DNA of 64,000 nucleotides, taken from NCBI GenBank assembly GCA_037043455.1, contig JAWPHD010000088.1, positions 124,001 to 188,000 on the forward strand, written 5' to 3'. A program made the translations under genes and the position numbers. This document shows positions 11,916-24,340 of the stretch, one piece after another. Each line of letters starts with the position of its first letter. Position 1 is the first letter of the stretch. The DNA comes from Cyrtodaria siliqua. Its lineage: Eukaryota > Mollusca > Bivalvia > Adapedonta > Hiatellidae. Below the pieces are notes generated by a model. It had not been told where the DNA came from and ran no database searches. It saw only the letters and a list, made by a program, of their open reading frames with translations.

Positions 11916-14374
11916 GTTGTAGTGACAATATGCGAACAAGTCGCTTAGTAAAGGAGTTAGCTGGGACCAGGCAGAAAATTGGTGCTTACGGTTGTTCAAA
12001 GTCGGCAACATTCAAGTTCTGATTTATGTTTCTGGAAACAGCTTATGTTAATCAGAACGATAGAGTGACTGAATATTATATCTCGAGACGTTCAGAAATC
12101 AACTAATTATTATTTTAATAATTCTAAATCAATCTTTTACTATCCTAGCTCTGTGCCGGCTGTGGGTTATATTGCACCAATAATATATTCAAACCTAGTT
12201 AGAATAACGAAGAAAAGTTGAACATGTTGAAAACTCAAAATTGTATTTAAATTAGTGCAAGCATATTTAAAGTCAAAATGATACCGGATCAATAAATCAA
12301 GAGGCTAATTTTAGTGATTTATAAAGACTTCCAATGTGTCCCTTTAAATAACGTATTTCTTTTCTCACAGGCCTAGTGAACATTTCAAATTAAGTACCAA
12401 CCCACCTACTTACCTGCCTGCCTGTCTGCCTTCCTGCCTGCCTACCTAACTACCTGCCTGGCCTGCCTTGTCGAGCCCTGCCTTGTCGTGCCCTGCCTTG
12501 TTCTGCCCTGCCCTGCCCTGTCCTGCCTACATATTAACCTACCTACCTAGAATACGCCGGCAACATACTATTATGTGCATAAAACATTCCAAGAAAGAAA
12601 ATTATCTGTATACCTTTTGGAAATGCTCATAGATATACTAGAAGACATGTAAAACTTTTTTTACATGGCCAGTTTACCAATCAAGGAACATTTATCGGTA
12701 TCTGGAGCATAACGACAGTGGAAAAGACCACTATTGAAACTCTAAAAGTGCAAATCATTCCTGAAGTTCATGACTGACCGGTTGCGACTCTGTTTGATCG
12801 TTTTATGTAAATGGAAATAAAACAATTATCAAGATAATGAGGATAAATTGTGCTTCTAAGTTCGAAGCTAGAGTAGCCATGGAATATGACTCAGGCTACG
12901 ACAGTGTTTCTAAAACAGATCTTTAGTAGCTATTTTTGTAAGACACAAAAGGATGATGTGCATCGTTTCACCATAGTTTAAACTATTAATGAAGTTGTCG
13001 GAAAAAATGTATCTGCTAAGCAAAACTTCCATCATGATGGAAGGCAGATTTAAGCTCCATGTAAAAAGTTCATCGAATCAAGCCACACTAAGGATGAATG
13101 CCGATAATTCAAACCTAGAGCTTGAGTTCCTTGTTAGACATGTAAGGGAAATGGGTGATAACGGATTGACACAGACGTATTTTTTTTGGGAGAAATGGCA
13201 TCAGATATTCTGCGTAACACATCATGCATTTGCAGCTGTAAACGGCCATGTTCCACAGCATCCTGCGTTTGCATATTAAGAAACAAAATGTCGTTCATTA
13301 TATCTGCCTCTTTTGTTGTTAAAGAAACCGGATATATATTGTTTTTGAAGCGGTCCATCAGTCACTCAGTCCGACCGTCCGTCACGCCTCCTCCTAGACG
13401 GTTCGAGTTATTAAAAATCCGTCTTTAGACATTTTGATTAGGTCAAAAGGCTTTCATTTAAGATTTGTCTGCTACTTGTATCTCTTGTTTGTGTGTTTCT
13501 TCAAAGGGATCCCCTGTTCAGTATTTATTGACATTGACCGTCTAAGTTCACAACTCAGATTTTTTTTAAATTACTTTTGGGCGGAACTCCTTCCAGGCCA
13601 TTCGAGATAAGAAGCTGAAACGTCATGGGAAGCTTGTTGAAGATGAGGGTGTCATTAAAAGTCTGAAATATGACTATCATCATCAAGGTCAGAATCAGGA
13701 CTTAGTGTTTTGCCAGAAAATGACTTGTTCATTGGAATTAATCCTTCTAGACCGTTCAAAGTAATAAACTGAAACTTAGTATGAAGCGTGTTGAGGATAG
13801 GAGGATGTCAATACAGTTCTGAAATTGACCTTCATCATCAAGGTCAAGGTCAGGACTTGAGGTATCATTGAGATATCGAAAATACGGATATGTTGTGATC
13901 ACTTCCATCGACTGGCTCTAGTTGATTGTTGCAAGTGTAAATCAGACGAACAGGTTCGCAATAAAGCTAACGCAAGCTCACTATAGGTGCACAGTACAAT
14001 TATGCTAGAGTAGTGGGTAAATATCAAGGAGAACTTAACATTGTCATGCATAGTGTACTGGAAATGTAACTTAAGAACAAAGCATAACACTTAAGCAATA
14101 TGAAAGATTAGAATCACACTGGAAGTTGTAAAATGTATTCTTATATAGTATAAAATGTTCCATTGAACATATGGACACAGATATATTTCAGACACCATAA
14201 GTATAAAGAGTGAACTTAACCTCAAAAGAAGGTATAAAAGTCCAACATGAAATATCGCATTCACAGATTACAGTCAACTGTAAACACAAAGGTGAAAATT
14301 TGAAAAAATAAATAAAAAATACCAGGATATACAGAATAAAAGTATGCGACACTTTAAATATAAAAGGGTTGACA

Positions 14375-14620
14375 CTTGGTACCGCCTTGGAACGGTTTAG
14401 GAAATGTGTCTTACTCTTACTATGGAATATATTTCAATAGTTCCTTAAAGTGCTCGGAGGATAGACTCCGATACAAGGTCATCCCGACGAGGCTAGGGGA
14501 AGTGTCTTGCCTAAGGACACCGAAGAAGCCCGTGGCACCAGTGCGTCTCAGACCCGTCATATCCGGATTCAGAGTTGAACTTGCTTATCCACTCGGTCAC
14601 CTTATTCGACAGATACAATG
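14375..14620 (-). mobile_element. tRNA-derived SINE within unit A copy 2
   Basis: Same insertion as 3865-4085. It keeps an extra segment ('atagttccttaaagtgctcgg') that copy 1 has lost. The minus-strand head is 'ggtgaccgagtggataagc', with a Ser/Leu-tRNA-like A box. Confidence 0.6.
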
Positions 14621-15808
14621 TTAAGCAGACGTTAATAAAAGGAAAACATCGTTAATGAAAGGATAACATACGCACAAGCCATGGATATACGTGGAACTTC
14701 ATAAAACAAAAAGACAAATAGCAATGGTTGTTTTCTTGACAATCATGCGGATATAACGAATATATATATATTACAGATGAGATAATAATTACTAGTGCTT
14801 TTTATTTGGAACTAATGGGGATGAAGTGAGTATAAGCCAAATTAAAACACATCAAAAAATATCACACGTGTTGGTATATAATCGGTATATGCATAACAAA
14901 GAAATTAATACAAAGTGTATCAAATATGGATTATACCGTGTGCATGATACATAGATATATTTTAAGTGAAGCCTTAGACATGCTAATACAATCGGATTGT
15001 AACTGAGGTCATGTATTGATGTTTTTCGTTTGCTTTAAAAAAAAGATAGAGGGGTTAATACGTTTTTAATAGTGTAGAAAGCATACTTAAGTTTAAACGC
15101 AAACCAAATAAATCTTCTTAAAACTGATTTTTATGTGTATTTTTGTTTCACCATAACTCGTTTTAGAAGCGTTTTCTTTAAAGTAATGTATTTTAAACAC
15201 ATGTTAGATGCAGATTGTAATAGTAAGGCTTTATACTTTCATTTGATATCAAGACACCAGAGATTTACGATAAAAGTGAAGCTGCATATGTTTGATCGTT
15301 TGTAAATTTTATTATCTCCCTTTATGCATACGTTTATCGCGTCTGTTTACAACAATAAGCGATATATATAGAATATTTGTTCTATTAAAAGTCCACAAAA
15401 ATACATTTTCTGCAAAATATTGCATCAGAGTTTGTTCATACATCTCTTTGTTGATATATGTTTAAAACAACATTTTTGTTTTGTTTTAGTATGGTCATGT
15501 ATTTTAACTGCTGACTGTGAAAAATCGTACCACTTTGCGCAAGTAACTTTAACTGATCCTTGTTGGGGAGGGTTTATACTTTCCAATGATATCATAGTTA
15601 TCCATTTTCTAAGTGGTCTCAACAATTTTTAAAAACCTCGTCAATTGTCACTACAACATATAACTAAGGAATACTGTATTCACATTTACATGGGCTGTGG
15701 TTATGCCCATTTCATTAATGGCATCCTAATGGATGGGTAGTAAAACAAATACCTGTGAATATATATGTGTGTGTAAATGTGTATATTTATACATATATAT
15801 ATATATGG

Positions 15809-16586
15809 AGAAATATGTGAACTACCAAGGACAGACAACCTTCTGACGAACTACGGCAGGGCGCCTAGCTATGTCGAAATACATAGAAATGAAGCGTATG
15901 CATTCACTTCCTGAAAAGGATAGCTGCAACACACGCTGATAAACTGTATCTCTACATCATAACCCACTCGTCTGGAGGCACAATTAACATATAGACAAAA
16001 ACATACATACAATTATAGCTCTTACGAGTGGGCCACATTTAAGCATTCAACAACTCACAGCTTTATTGAGACAGTGACAATGAAAGGTGCCGCATCTTGG
16101 GGATACTGTGAATTCAGTTAATATATTAAAGGGAGATAATTTGAACTCACTACGGCAACTTTCGAAAGTTGGGATCTCGTAAGAGATTCATGTTCACAGA
16201 GCAGAATTATATTAGGTAGAAATATGTGAACTACCAAGAACAGACAACATTCGGACGAACTACGGCCGGGCGCCTAGCTATGACGATACACAGAAATCAA
16301 GCGTATGCATTCACTTCCTAAAAAGGATAGCTGCAACACACGCTGAAGAACTGTATCTCTACATAATAACCCACTCGCCTAGAGGCACAATTAACATATA
16401 GACACATACATACATACAATTATAGCTCATATGAGTGGGCCACATTTGAGTATTCTATCACTCACAGCTATATTGAGACAGTGACAATGAAAGGTGCCGG
16501 ATCTTGGGGATACTGTGAATTCAGTTAATATATTAAAGGGAGATAATTTGAACTCACTACGGCAACTTTCGAAAGTTGGGATCTCG

Positions 16587-16588
<2 letters not shown>
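15809..16588. repeat. 409-base tandem duplication at the end of unit A copy 2
   Basis: 'agaaatatgtgaactacca' starts at 15809 and again at 16218. Both units run through 'cgcctagctatg' and 'acccactcg' and end at 'cgaaagttgggatctcgtaa'. Copy 1 has the unit once (about 5288-5636). Confidence 0.85.

Positions 16589-16622
<34 letters not shown>
16589..16622. repeat. (TA)n microsatellite
   Basis: Pure alternating TA of about 30 bases, at the junction between unit A copy 2 and the downstream retroelement fragment. A similar TA tract marks the matching junction at 9610-9632. Confidence 0.95.
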
Positions 16623-16626
<4 letters not shown>

Positions 16627-16739
16627 GTATATACATGCATATCAGTTGCACATATGCCGATATCTAAGTCACTTTTGTTGCTACACATATGGGGCACAAG
16701 TCTCAGACCTTCCTGTGTCGACCAAGTCATGAAATGCTA

Positions 16740-18500
16740 TATATTCTAAGTTAATTGTACAATTTGAACATTTACAGTCATGTCCACACAACCTCCTGCT
16801 AATCGCCGCAAGTCATTGACAAGCTGTAATCCACAGGCGAGCCAGACAAATGCAAAGTCACCGGATGATCAAACAATTACACCACCATCAGATGAGGTTC
16901 CAGATTTCACGGAGGCTTCCACCAGTACAATGGGTAACAATTTCATTTCAAAACCATACACTGGGGGATTGAACCTAAAATTAAAGGCAGCATATGGGCG
17001 TACCAGTTCATTGAATTTTCAACGATACTTTCCAATAATTTAATAAAAGAGAAAAATAGGATTGAGCTTATAGAGGGCAGTATTGGGGATTTTATATTCA
17101 AAAAGCCCCAACAATCTCGACAGACTCGTTCCATACATCACTGGTTCAGTGCTTTTCATATATGTGTTGCCATTTACACAGAGACACACATCAATCTGCC
17201 CCAAAAATTGACAAAGTTCAAACATTGGCCTTACAAGCAGGCGAGTCAGCTGCCATGACATATGATAAGCAGTTTAGACAATGGCGGGAGGACGACCCAT
17301 CCAACCTCGCTTGGAGTCAGATTAATTCTCAACTCTATACTTTGGCTCTATCTAATTGTGTGTGTAAGTCCGTGGCCACTCACACCAAAGGGAAATTTTC
17401 GGTCTAACAACCCAACATCGCCTGGAACGTGCAAACTAGAATTTCCAGAATTTGAGTTCAACGTGTTATTCTAGGTTACCCATTACACCAAAAATATTAA
17501 AGGATCTTGCTGTTTCTTTGGCACACATCTCCAATTCATAATTCACTGGGGGTATTTACTCGCTTTCCATGCATTTCTGAAAATAGAACTTGAACTCTCC
17601 ATGACAGATTATGAAAATAGTAAAGGTTCTTCTGATTCATGCAAACACTTCTGATCTTCAGTTATGCCCAGTCAGTGCATTATGGGACTATTTTCAACTT
17701 CGAAATCCAAAAGATGGCACTCTATTATCTTTTATGGATAATAAGCCTGTCACAAGACATTACTTTTCGTAACAACTGAAATTGTCTTTAAAGTGGGCTG
17801 GATGTAACACGGAACGCTACAAGGGACAGTTTTAGAATCGGTGCGGCCACTATTGCGGCGTCAGTGGGGATGACAGAGGATTCAGCAGATGGGTCGTTGG
17901 TCTTTGTCAGCATACACAAAATATATTAGAATTCCGGTCCTGCGTTTGTAATACCACATGTAAGGTATTTACCCGATGCAGGGTATAAATACCGTCATTT
18001 ATTTTTTCTTGCCGAAGAGGTGGGGGTGGTGGAGTGTGGGGGTGGGCGCGGGGGATGGGGAATAAACAAACATTTTAGATAAATTAAAAAATGTCTGGTT
18101 GGTCAAGTAAATAAATACAGGTAGATAAATATGTATCCATTGGTTGTATGAGATATGAGGAGTGAGTTCTTGAGAATACTGTTTAGGTAGGAGTTCTCAA
18201 GTATATAGTTTGAATCTCATCACTGTCAAAAATCTCCAAATCGATGATCAACCTAGACACCTTGTATTACAGACGGATGCATATGTGTACATACAACACA
18301 GTGGCATACTACATTTAATTGTATAACTTACTGCGTATCATAGTGTGTACCAATATCCAAAACTCCCAGAAGAGACAAATACGGTAGGCACGTGTAGCGG
18401 ATATTTTTTTCAAGATAGTCTTATGCCTGTGTTTTGTTGTAGTGACAATATGCGAACAAGTCGATTAGTTAGGGAGTTAGCTGGGACCAGGTAGAAAATG
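16740..18500 (+). pseudogene. Decayed tyrosine-recombinase (DIRS-like) retroelement fragment, copy 2
   Basis: More complete on the left than copy 1. An 87-residue open frame starts at 16780 (Ser/Thr/Pro-rich), and a shifted frame continues with 'KIKGSIWAYQFIEFSTIL' and 'IHHWFSAFHIYVAIYTE', the layout I associate with the capsid-like ORF of DIRS-type elements. After a deletion of the reverse transcriptase region the recombinase C-terminus follows (about 17790-17950; 'MGRW', then Y in 'KYIRIP' equivalents). Many frameshifts and stops are present. The right end 'gttgtagtgacaatatgcg' to 'gggaccaggtagaaaa' is shared with copy 1. Confidence 0.7.
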
Positions 18501-18512
18501 GGCTTATTATAT

Positions 18513-18924
18513 TTTAGTAAAAAAAGCTTTTGGACCAGGGCAGTGTTCGAACCCGTACAATGATCGCTGAACCATGACATTCGACCATAACCCTTATGAT
18601 CTCAGTTGATAAAGGACAATAGATCAACAATCAACAAAAATTATCGTATACAACGAAAGTTTGCAAAAAAAAAAAAATCTTTTTATTGGTTACTCGAATG
18701 TCTGTAACTGTTACTTTTTATGGACATTGCAACATGTTTTACAGACCCATAGATGTGTTCGCGATATTTTAAAAATCAAATTTTATTTGGAATTTAATGT
18801 TTCTGGTACCAAATTAACCGGGAAGGGTGGACCTTGGTTACTAAAAAAAGATACTTAAATTATGTCTACTAGTTTTATTTTTATATGACTTTTATATATC
18901 CTGGTCCAAAACCTTTTTTACCGA
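18513..18924. mobile_element. MITE-like element with ~25-bp terminal inverted repeats
   Basis: Left end 'tagtaaaaaaagcttttgg' plus 'accagg' (from 18514) is the near-complement of the right end 'cctggt' plus 'ccaaaaccttttttaccga' (18899-18924). About 410 bases long, non-coding. The ends are flanked by TA-rich DNA, so the target duplication is ambiguous. Confidence 0.6.
18541..18600 (-). repeat. tRNA-like (SINE head) fragment inside the MITE
   Basis: On the minus strand, 'tggttcagcga' matches the polymerase III A box (TRGYNNARNGG) at 10 of 11 positions. It is followed about 13 bases later by 'gggttcgaacac', a good B box. There is no convincing cloverleaf, so I call it a SINE or tRNA-pseudogene fragment. 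Confidence 0.45.
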
Positions 18925-19699
18925 GTATATATCAAATGAAAGGTAATTATTTGTACTAAACGATTCCACAAAATTTACTTGCACAAAGTGGTATACATTT
19001 TTTAAAATGGCGCCTGAACACGACAACCCATAAATAACAAATTTCAGCAACGTATTTGATACCGACTAAAAGTATAAGTTTTAGAGAAATGATAGCTCAT
19101 TCTCCATTAACAAATGTATATAAACATCTTCTTACGTGCGTATAATAATTTTGTACGCTATATTTCATGTTTAAATAAAAAATATTTCTTAAATATAAGG
19201 ACTAATAATATACTTAGAACTACCGAATTTTCCCTTACAAATTGGACAATTCTATTTTGTGTAATACATGTTTACGTGAAATTAATTAATTCATTCATTT
19301 TAGTGCAATAAGAAATGTAATAAAATATGTAAGAACAGGTTTTACTACAAAAGAAATATCTAAAACGCATAAACGATCTCAAATCATGTCGAAACTTTTC
19401 CTATTCCGAATTTTATATTTTAATGCTTAAACATGTATGCTACTAATACTATAAACGTCTATTTGTTGTTGTTGCTTTAACGTTACTGTTATATTATGCA
19501 ATATATTGATACTACGCATGATTTCAAATATCACACAAAATATTTTAAAATATGTTTGGTTATCTAAAATAATTTTAAACTGTATATAAAAGGAGATAAT
19601 TAAATAATTTGTTTTTCAGTAATTATATTAATTTGTTAATGAATATATAAAATATTCACTTTGTAATTAGGTTTACTCATTAGTCTGAACAATACATAT
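18925..19699. other. AT-rich stretch, nothing recognised
   Basis: Very AT-rich with short frames only. No repeat structure, RNA gene or coding motif is seen before unit A copy 3 begins. Confidence 0.6.
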
Positions 19700-22600
19700 A
19701 TGCAACCACCCTGATTTTAATGTTGGAAAGATACCGTAAGTACTCGTATAAGCTCGATCAAAACAGTTACATATATATAAGTTTAAGTAGGTACTCGGCA
19801 CAACCGTTCACTTGCGATGTTCACAACGTGCACTTTTCTTTTTCGCAATTCAAAGGACTAATTGTTTTTGTATTGTTCTTGCCTTATACCTGCATTTAAA
19901 AGCTGTGTGTAAAATAGTTAAAAAATAATAAGATTCAAAATGACATGTATATATCAAGCGGAGTTGAACGTGTTTAGGCAGTGGTCAACACTACTGATAT
20001 AAATGCGCAAACAGTAGATGACAAGTATACATTTCACTCGTTAGCAAGTGTGTGCTTTCAAATTAAAGACGTTTACGACAGTACCTCTATTTTAATTCCA
20101 AGAAGTAAAGTACGAACGGTCATGTACCTATTCGGACGAAAACATGATCACTAACTGAAATTGCTTTTTAAAAGTCAACTACAGCTCTTGACCTGTCCCA
20201 CCAAGATACGTCTCGCTATGGTAATTGGAATTAATATCAAATACTTCACATGACTTTTCCTGAGATCTATGCCTCGACGAAACATGTCCACACTCCAGTT
20301 ATTGACATGACATCTGATCAAAATTTACATCAGCCTAATATGATTGCATTGTATGCTCCCATCATATATCTATACAAGTCCAACCGATACTGCCACCATC
20401 TACACGTCTATCAAGTATTGGCAGGCAAAGAAAAAATCGATTGAGACGATGGACCAACAATTGTTGCAGTTGCATAGCAAGTGAACTCAGGTCTAGGTCC
20501 ACGGAACTCCATGCACATTTTGTTCGACTAGCCGATAGGAAGGCTGTAGGTGACGGTAGGGATATATATTTGCCTACAGACTCTAATGCATATGCTTCTT
20601 CTATAGTTGAGATTATGTAGGCTGGAATCAGTACCACAGAAGTGTTCGTAGGTTAACACAAACATATGAAGCACTAATAATTGTGCTTCTTGTGCCATTT
20701 TTGTTTCGACTCGCGGCGATGAAACAGGAAGTCTTTTGACACAGATTAGAGAAATACTTTATAATGGTTCAGATAAAGCATCCATTGATTCAGCAGATGA
20801 CGCCATGCAATTGACATTGTCCATGAAATCTGAGAACTTGGTGCTTACGGTTGTTCAAAGTCGGCAACATTCAAGTTCTGATTTATGTTTCTGGAAACAG
20901 CTTATGTTAATCAGAACGATCGGGTGACTGGAAATTATATCTCGAAACGTCCAGAAATCAACTAATTAATATTTTAATCATTCTAACTCAATATTTTACT
21001 GTCCTTGCTCTGTGCCGGCTGTGGGTTATATTGCACCAATAATATATTCAAACCTAGTTAGAATAACGAAGAAAAGTTGAACATGCTGAAAACTCAAAAC
21101 TGTATTTAAATACATGCAAGCATATTTAAAGCCAAAATGATACCGGATCAATAAATGAAGAGGCTAATTTTAGTGATTTATAAAGACGTGCAATGTGTCC
21201 CTTTAAATAACGTATTTCTTCTCTCACAGAACATTTCAAATTAAGTACCTACCTACCTACTTACCTGCCTGTCTGTCTGCCTTCCTGCCTGCCTACCTAA
21301 CTACCTGCATGCCCTGCCTTGTCCTGCCCTGCCCTGTCCTGCCTACATATTAACCTACCTACATAGAATACGCCTGCAACTTACTATTATGTGCATAAAA
21401 CATTCCAAGAAAGAAAAGTATCTGTATACCTTTTGGAAATGCTCATATATATACAAGAAGACATGTAAAACGTTTTTTACATGTAAAACGTTTTTACATG
21501 GCTAGTTGACCTATCAAGGAACATTTATAGGTATCTGGAGCATAACGACAGTAGAAAAGACCACTATTTGAAACTCTAAAAGTGCGAATTATTCCTGAAG
21601 TTCATGACTGACCGGTCGCGACTCTGTTTGATCGTTTTATGTAATTGGAAATAAAACAATTATCAAGATAATGAGGATAATTTTGCTTCTAACTTCAAAA
21701 CTAGAGTAGCCATGGAAATGACTCAGGCTACGACAGTGTTTCTGAAACAGATCTTTCGTAGCCATTTTTGTAAGACCCAAACGGATGATGTGCATCGTTT
21801 CACCATAGTTTAAACTATTAATGAAGTTGTCGGAAAAAATGTATCTGCTTAGCTAAGCTTCCATCATGATGGGAAGGCAGTTTTAAGCTCCATGTAAAAA
21901 GTGCATCGAATCAAGTAACACTAAGTAAGAATGCCGATAATTCAAACCTAGAGCTTGAGTTCCTTGTTAGACATGTAAGGGGAATGGGTGATAACGGATT
22001 GACACAGACGTATTTATTTTGGGAGAAATGGCATCAGATCTTCTGCGTAACACATTATGCATTTGCAGCTGTAAACGGCCATGTTCCACAGCATTCTGCG
22101 TTTGCATAAGAAACAAAATGTCGTTCATTATATCCGCCTCTTTTGTTGTTAAAGAAACCGGATATATATTGTTTTTGAAGCGGTCCATCCGTCACTCCGT
22201 CCACCCGTCCGTTACGCCTCCTCTCAAACGGTTCGAGTCCTTTACAGACATTTTGATTAGGTCAAAAGGCTTTCATTTAAGATTAGTCTGCTACTTGTAT
22301 CTCTTGTTTGTGTGTTTCTTCCAATGGATCCCCTGTTCAGTATTTATTGACATTGACCGTCTAAGTTCACAACTCAGATTATTGTTTTAATTACTTTTGG
22401 GCGGAACTCCTTCCAGACCATTCGAGGTAAGAAGCCAAAACGTTATGGGAAGCTTGTTGAAGATGAGGGTGTCATTAACGGTCTGAAATATGACCTTCAT
22501 CATTAAGGTCAGAATTAGGACTTAGTGTTTTGACAGAAAATGGCTTGTGCACGGGAATTAATCCTTCTAGACCGTTCAAAGTCATAAACTGAAACTTAGT

Positions 22601-23065
22601 ATCAAGCGTTTTGAGTATAAGAGGATGTCAATACAGTTCTGAAATTTACCTTCATCATCAAGGTCAAGGTCAGGACTTGAGGTATCATTGAGATATCGAA
22701 AATACGTGTAATTTGCGATGGCTTCCAGTGACTGGCTCAAGTTGATTGTTGCAAGTGTAAATCAGACGAACAGGTTTGCAATAAAGCTAACGCAAGCGCA
22801 CTATAGGTGCCCAGTACAATTATGCTAGAGTAGTTGGAAAATATCAAGGAGAACTTAGCATTGTCATGCATAGTGTACAGTGGAAATGTAACTTCAGAAC
22901 AAAGCATAACACTTAAGCAATATGAAAGATTAGAATTACACTGGAAGATGTAACATGTATTCTTATATACTGTAAAATGTTGCCTTTGAAGGGAACATAT
23001 GGATAAAGATATATTTCACACACCATAAGTATAAAGAGTGAATTTAACCTCAAAAGAAGGTATAA
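19700..23065. repeat. Long dispersed repeat unit A, copy 3 (3'-truncated)
   Basis: Starts with the same 'atgcaaccaccctgatttta' as position 1, lacks the foldback insertion, and follows copy 1 to its position ~3730 ('cctcaaaagaaggtataa'). It then stops, so the SINE and the last third are missing. It includes a small extra duplication of 'acatgtaaaacg' near 21480. Confidence 0.85.
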
Positions 23066-24340
23066 CAAGAAAAGGTATAACACATATATTATACCATGGG
23101 AAGTACGGACTGCGTGTAGATGTTCTGGATCAGGGATCGTTTTGATAGTGAAGGTCACCGGCACCTTGACCTTTAAATGAATAAGGATAAGGGTCATGTA
23201 CTGGTCATGAGCAACCATTCATCCTTTCAAGTTGGAGGACCTAGATCCATCAAGTTTGTAGTTGTTGATAGGACATCGTATTGATAGTGAAGGGCACCGC
23301 AACCTTGACCTTCGACCTAGTGACCGGAAAATAACAAGAGGTCAATGACCATGAAGCTCTACTGATTGATTTTGATTTCAGGAAGTAGTCGATACAAACT
23401 TGCTTTTTGAAAATCTGTTTTTAGCCGTAGCGGCCATCTTGAATTTCCGGCCGACCTGAAATTTTGCTTGGATCAATTAGACAACAAGAGCAGCTTTCCT
23501 GTGAAGTTTCATGAAAATCCGTCAAGTAGTTTCAGAGGATTAGTCGCTACAAGTTTTCATTATATAACTCTATGTCAACAAAGATGGCCGCTGAATGCCA
23601 TGTTTAACATTGAATCAAAATGATGTTCGATTCCTATAACTATCATGCCATGCTGATCATTTTAGAAAAGGTCCCATATCAATATCTCTTATAGTTTTCA
23701 AGAAGTAGTCACTACAAGCTTATTTTTTAAAAGTTTATTTTTAGCCATGGCGGCCATCTTGAATTTCCGGCCGACCTGAAATTTTGCTAAGATCATTTAG
23801 ACATGAAGAGCAACATTCATGTGAAGTTTCATGAAAATCCATCAAGTAGTTTCAGAGGAGTAGTCGCTACAAGTTTTCATGATATAACTCTATGTAAACA
23901 AAGATGGCCACTGGCAGCTATGTTTAACGTCGAATCAAAATAATGTTCGACTCGAATAACCATGATGTCATGCTGATCATTTTAGAAAAAGTCACATATC
24001 AATATCTCTTATAGTTTTCAAGAAGTAGTCACTACAAACTTATGTTTTTAAAAGTCCCATATCAATATCACTTATAGTTCTCAAGAAGTAGTCACTACAA
24101 ACTTGTATTTTAAAAATATTTTTTTTGCTTTGGCGGCCATCTTGGATTTCACATCAACATGAATTTTGGCTAGGATCAACTAGACTTTATTGGGAATATT
24201 TCTGTAAAGTTTCATGAATATCCATCCAGTACTTTCAGAGGAGTAGTCGCTACAAATAAAAGTTTACAGGCAGACAGACGGACGCCGCACCACGGCATAA
24301 GCGATCAGTGGAGCTAAGAACAGGTTATCTACTGGTAAGA
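23066..24340. repeat. Tandem ~310-base repeat block ('gccatcttgaatttccgg')
   Basis: Units share 'agaagtagtcactacaaactt', then 'ggcggccatcttgaatttcc', 'gaaattttgctaggatca', 'gtgaagtttcatgaaaatcc' and 'agaggagtagtcgctacaa'. They start near 23380, 23698, 24009 and 24075, the later ones truncated. The block ends with 'ggcagacagacggacgccgc', a motif I recall at the ends of bivalve dispersed repeats. No coding potential. Confidence 0.75.

Larger units (their letters stand above)
11979..16588. repeat. Long dispersed repeat unit A, copy 2 (5'-truncated)
   Basis: Collinear with copy 1 from 1536 onward ('ttggtgcttacggttgttc'), so the first 1.5 kb is missing. It is joined directly to the end of the preceding retroelement fragment ('gggaccaggcagaaaa'). 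At its right end the last ~400 bases are duplicated in tandem. It has no conserved open frame. Confidence 0.85.
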
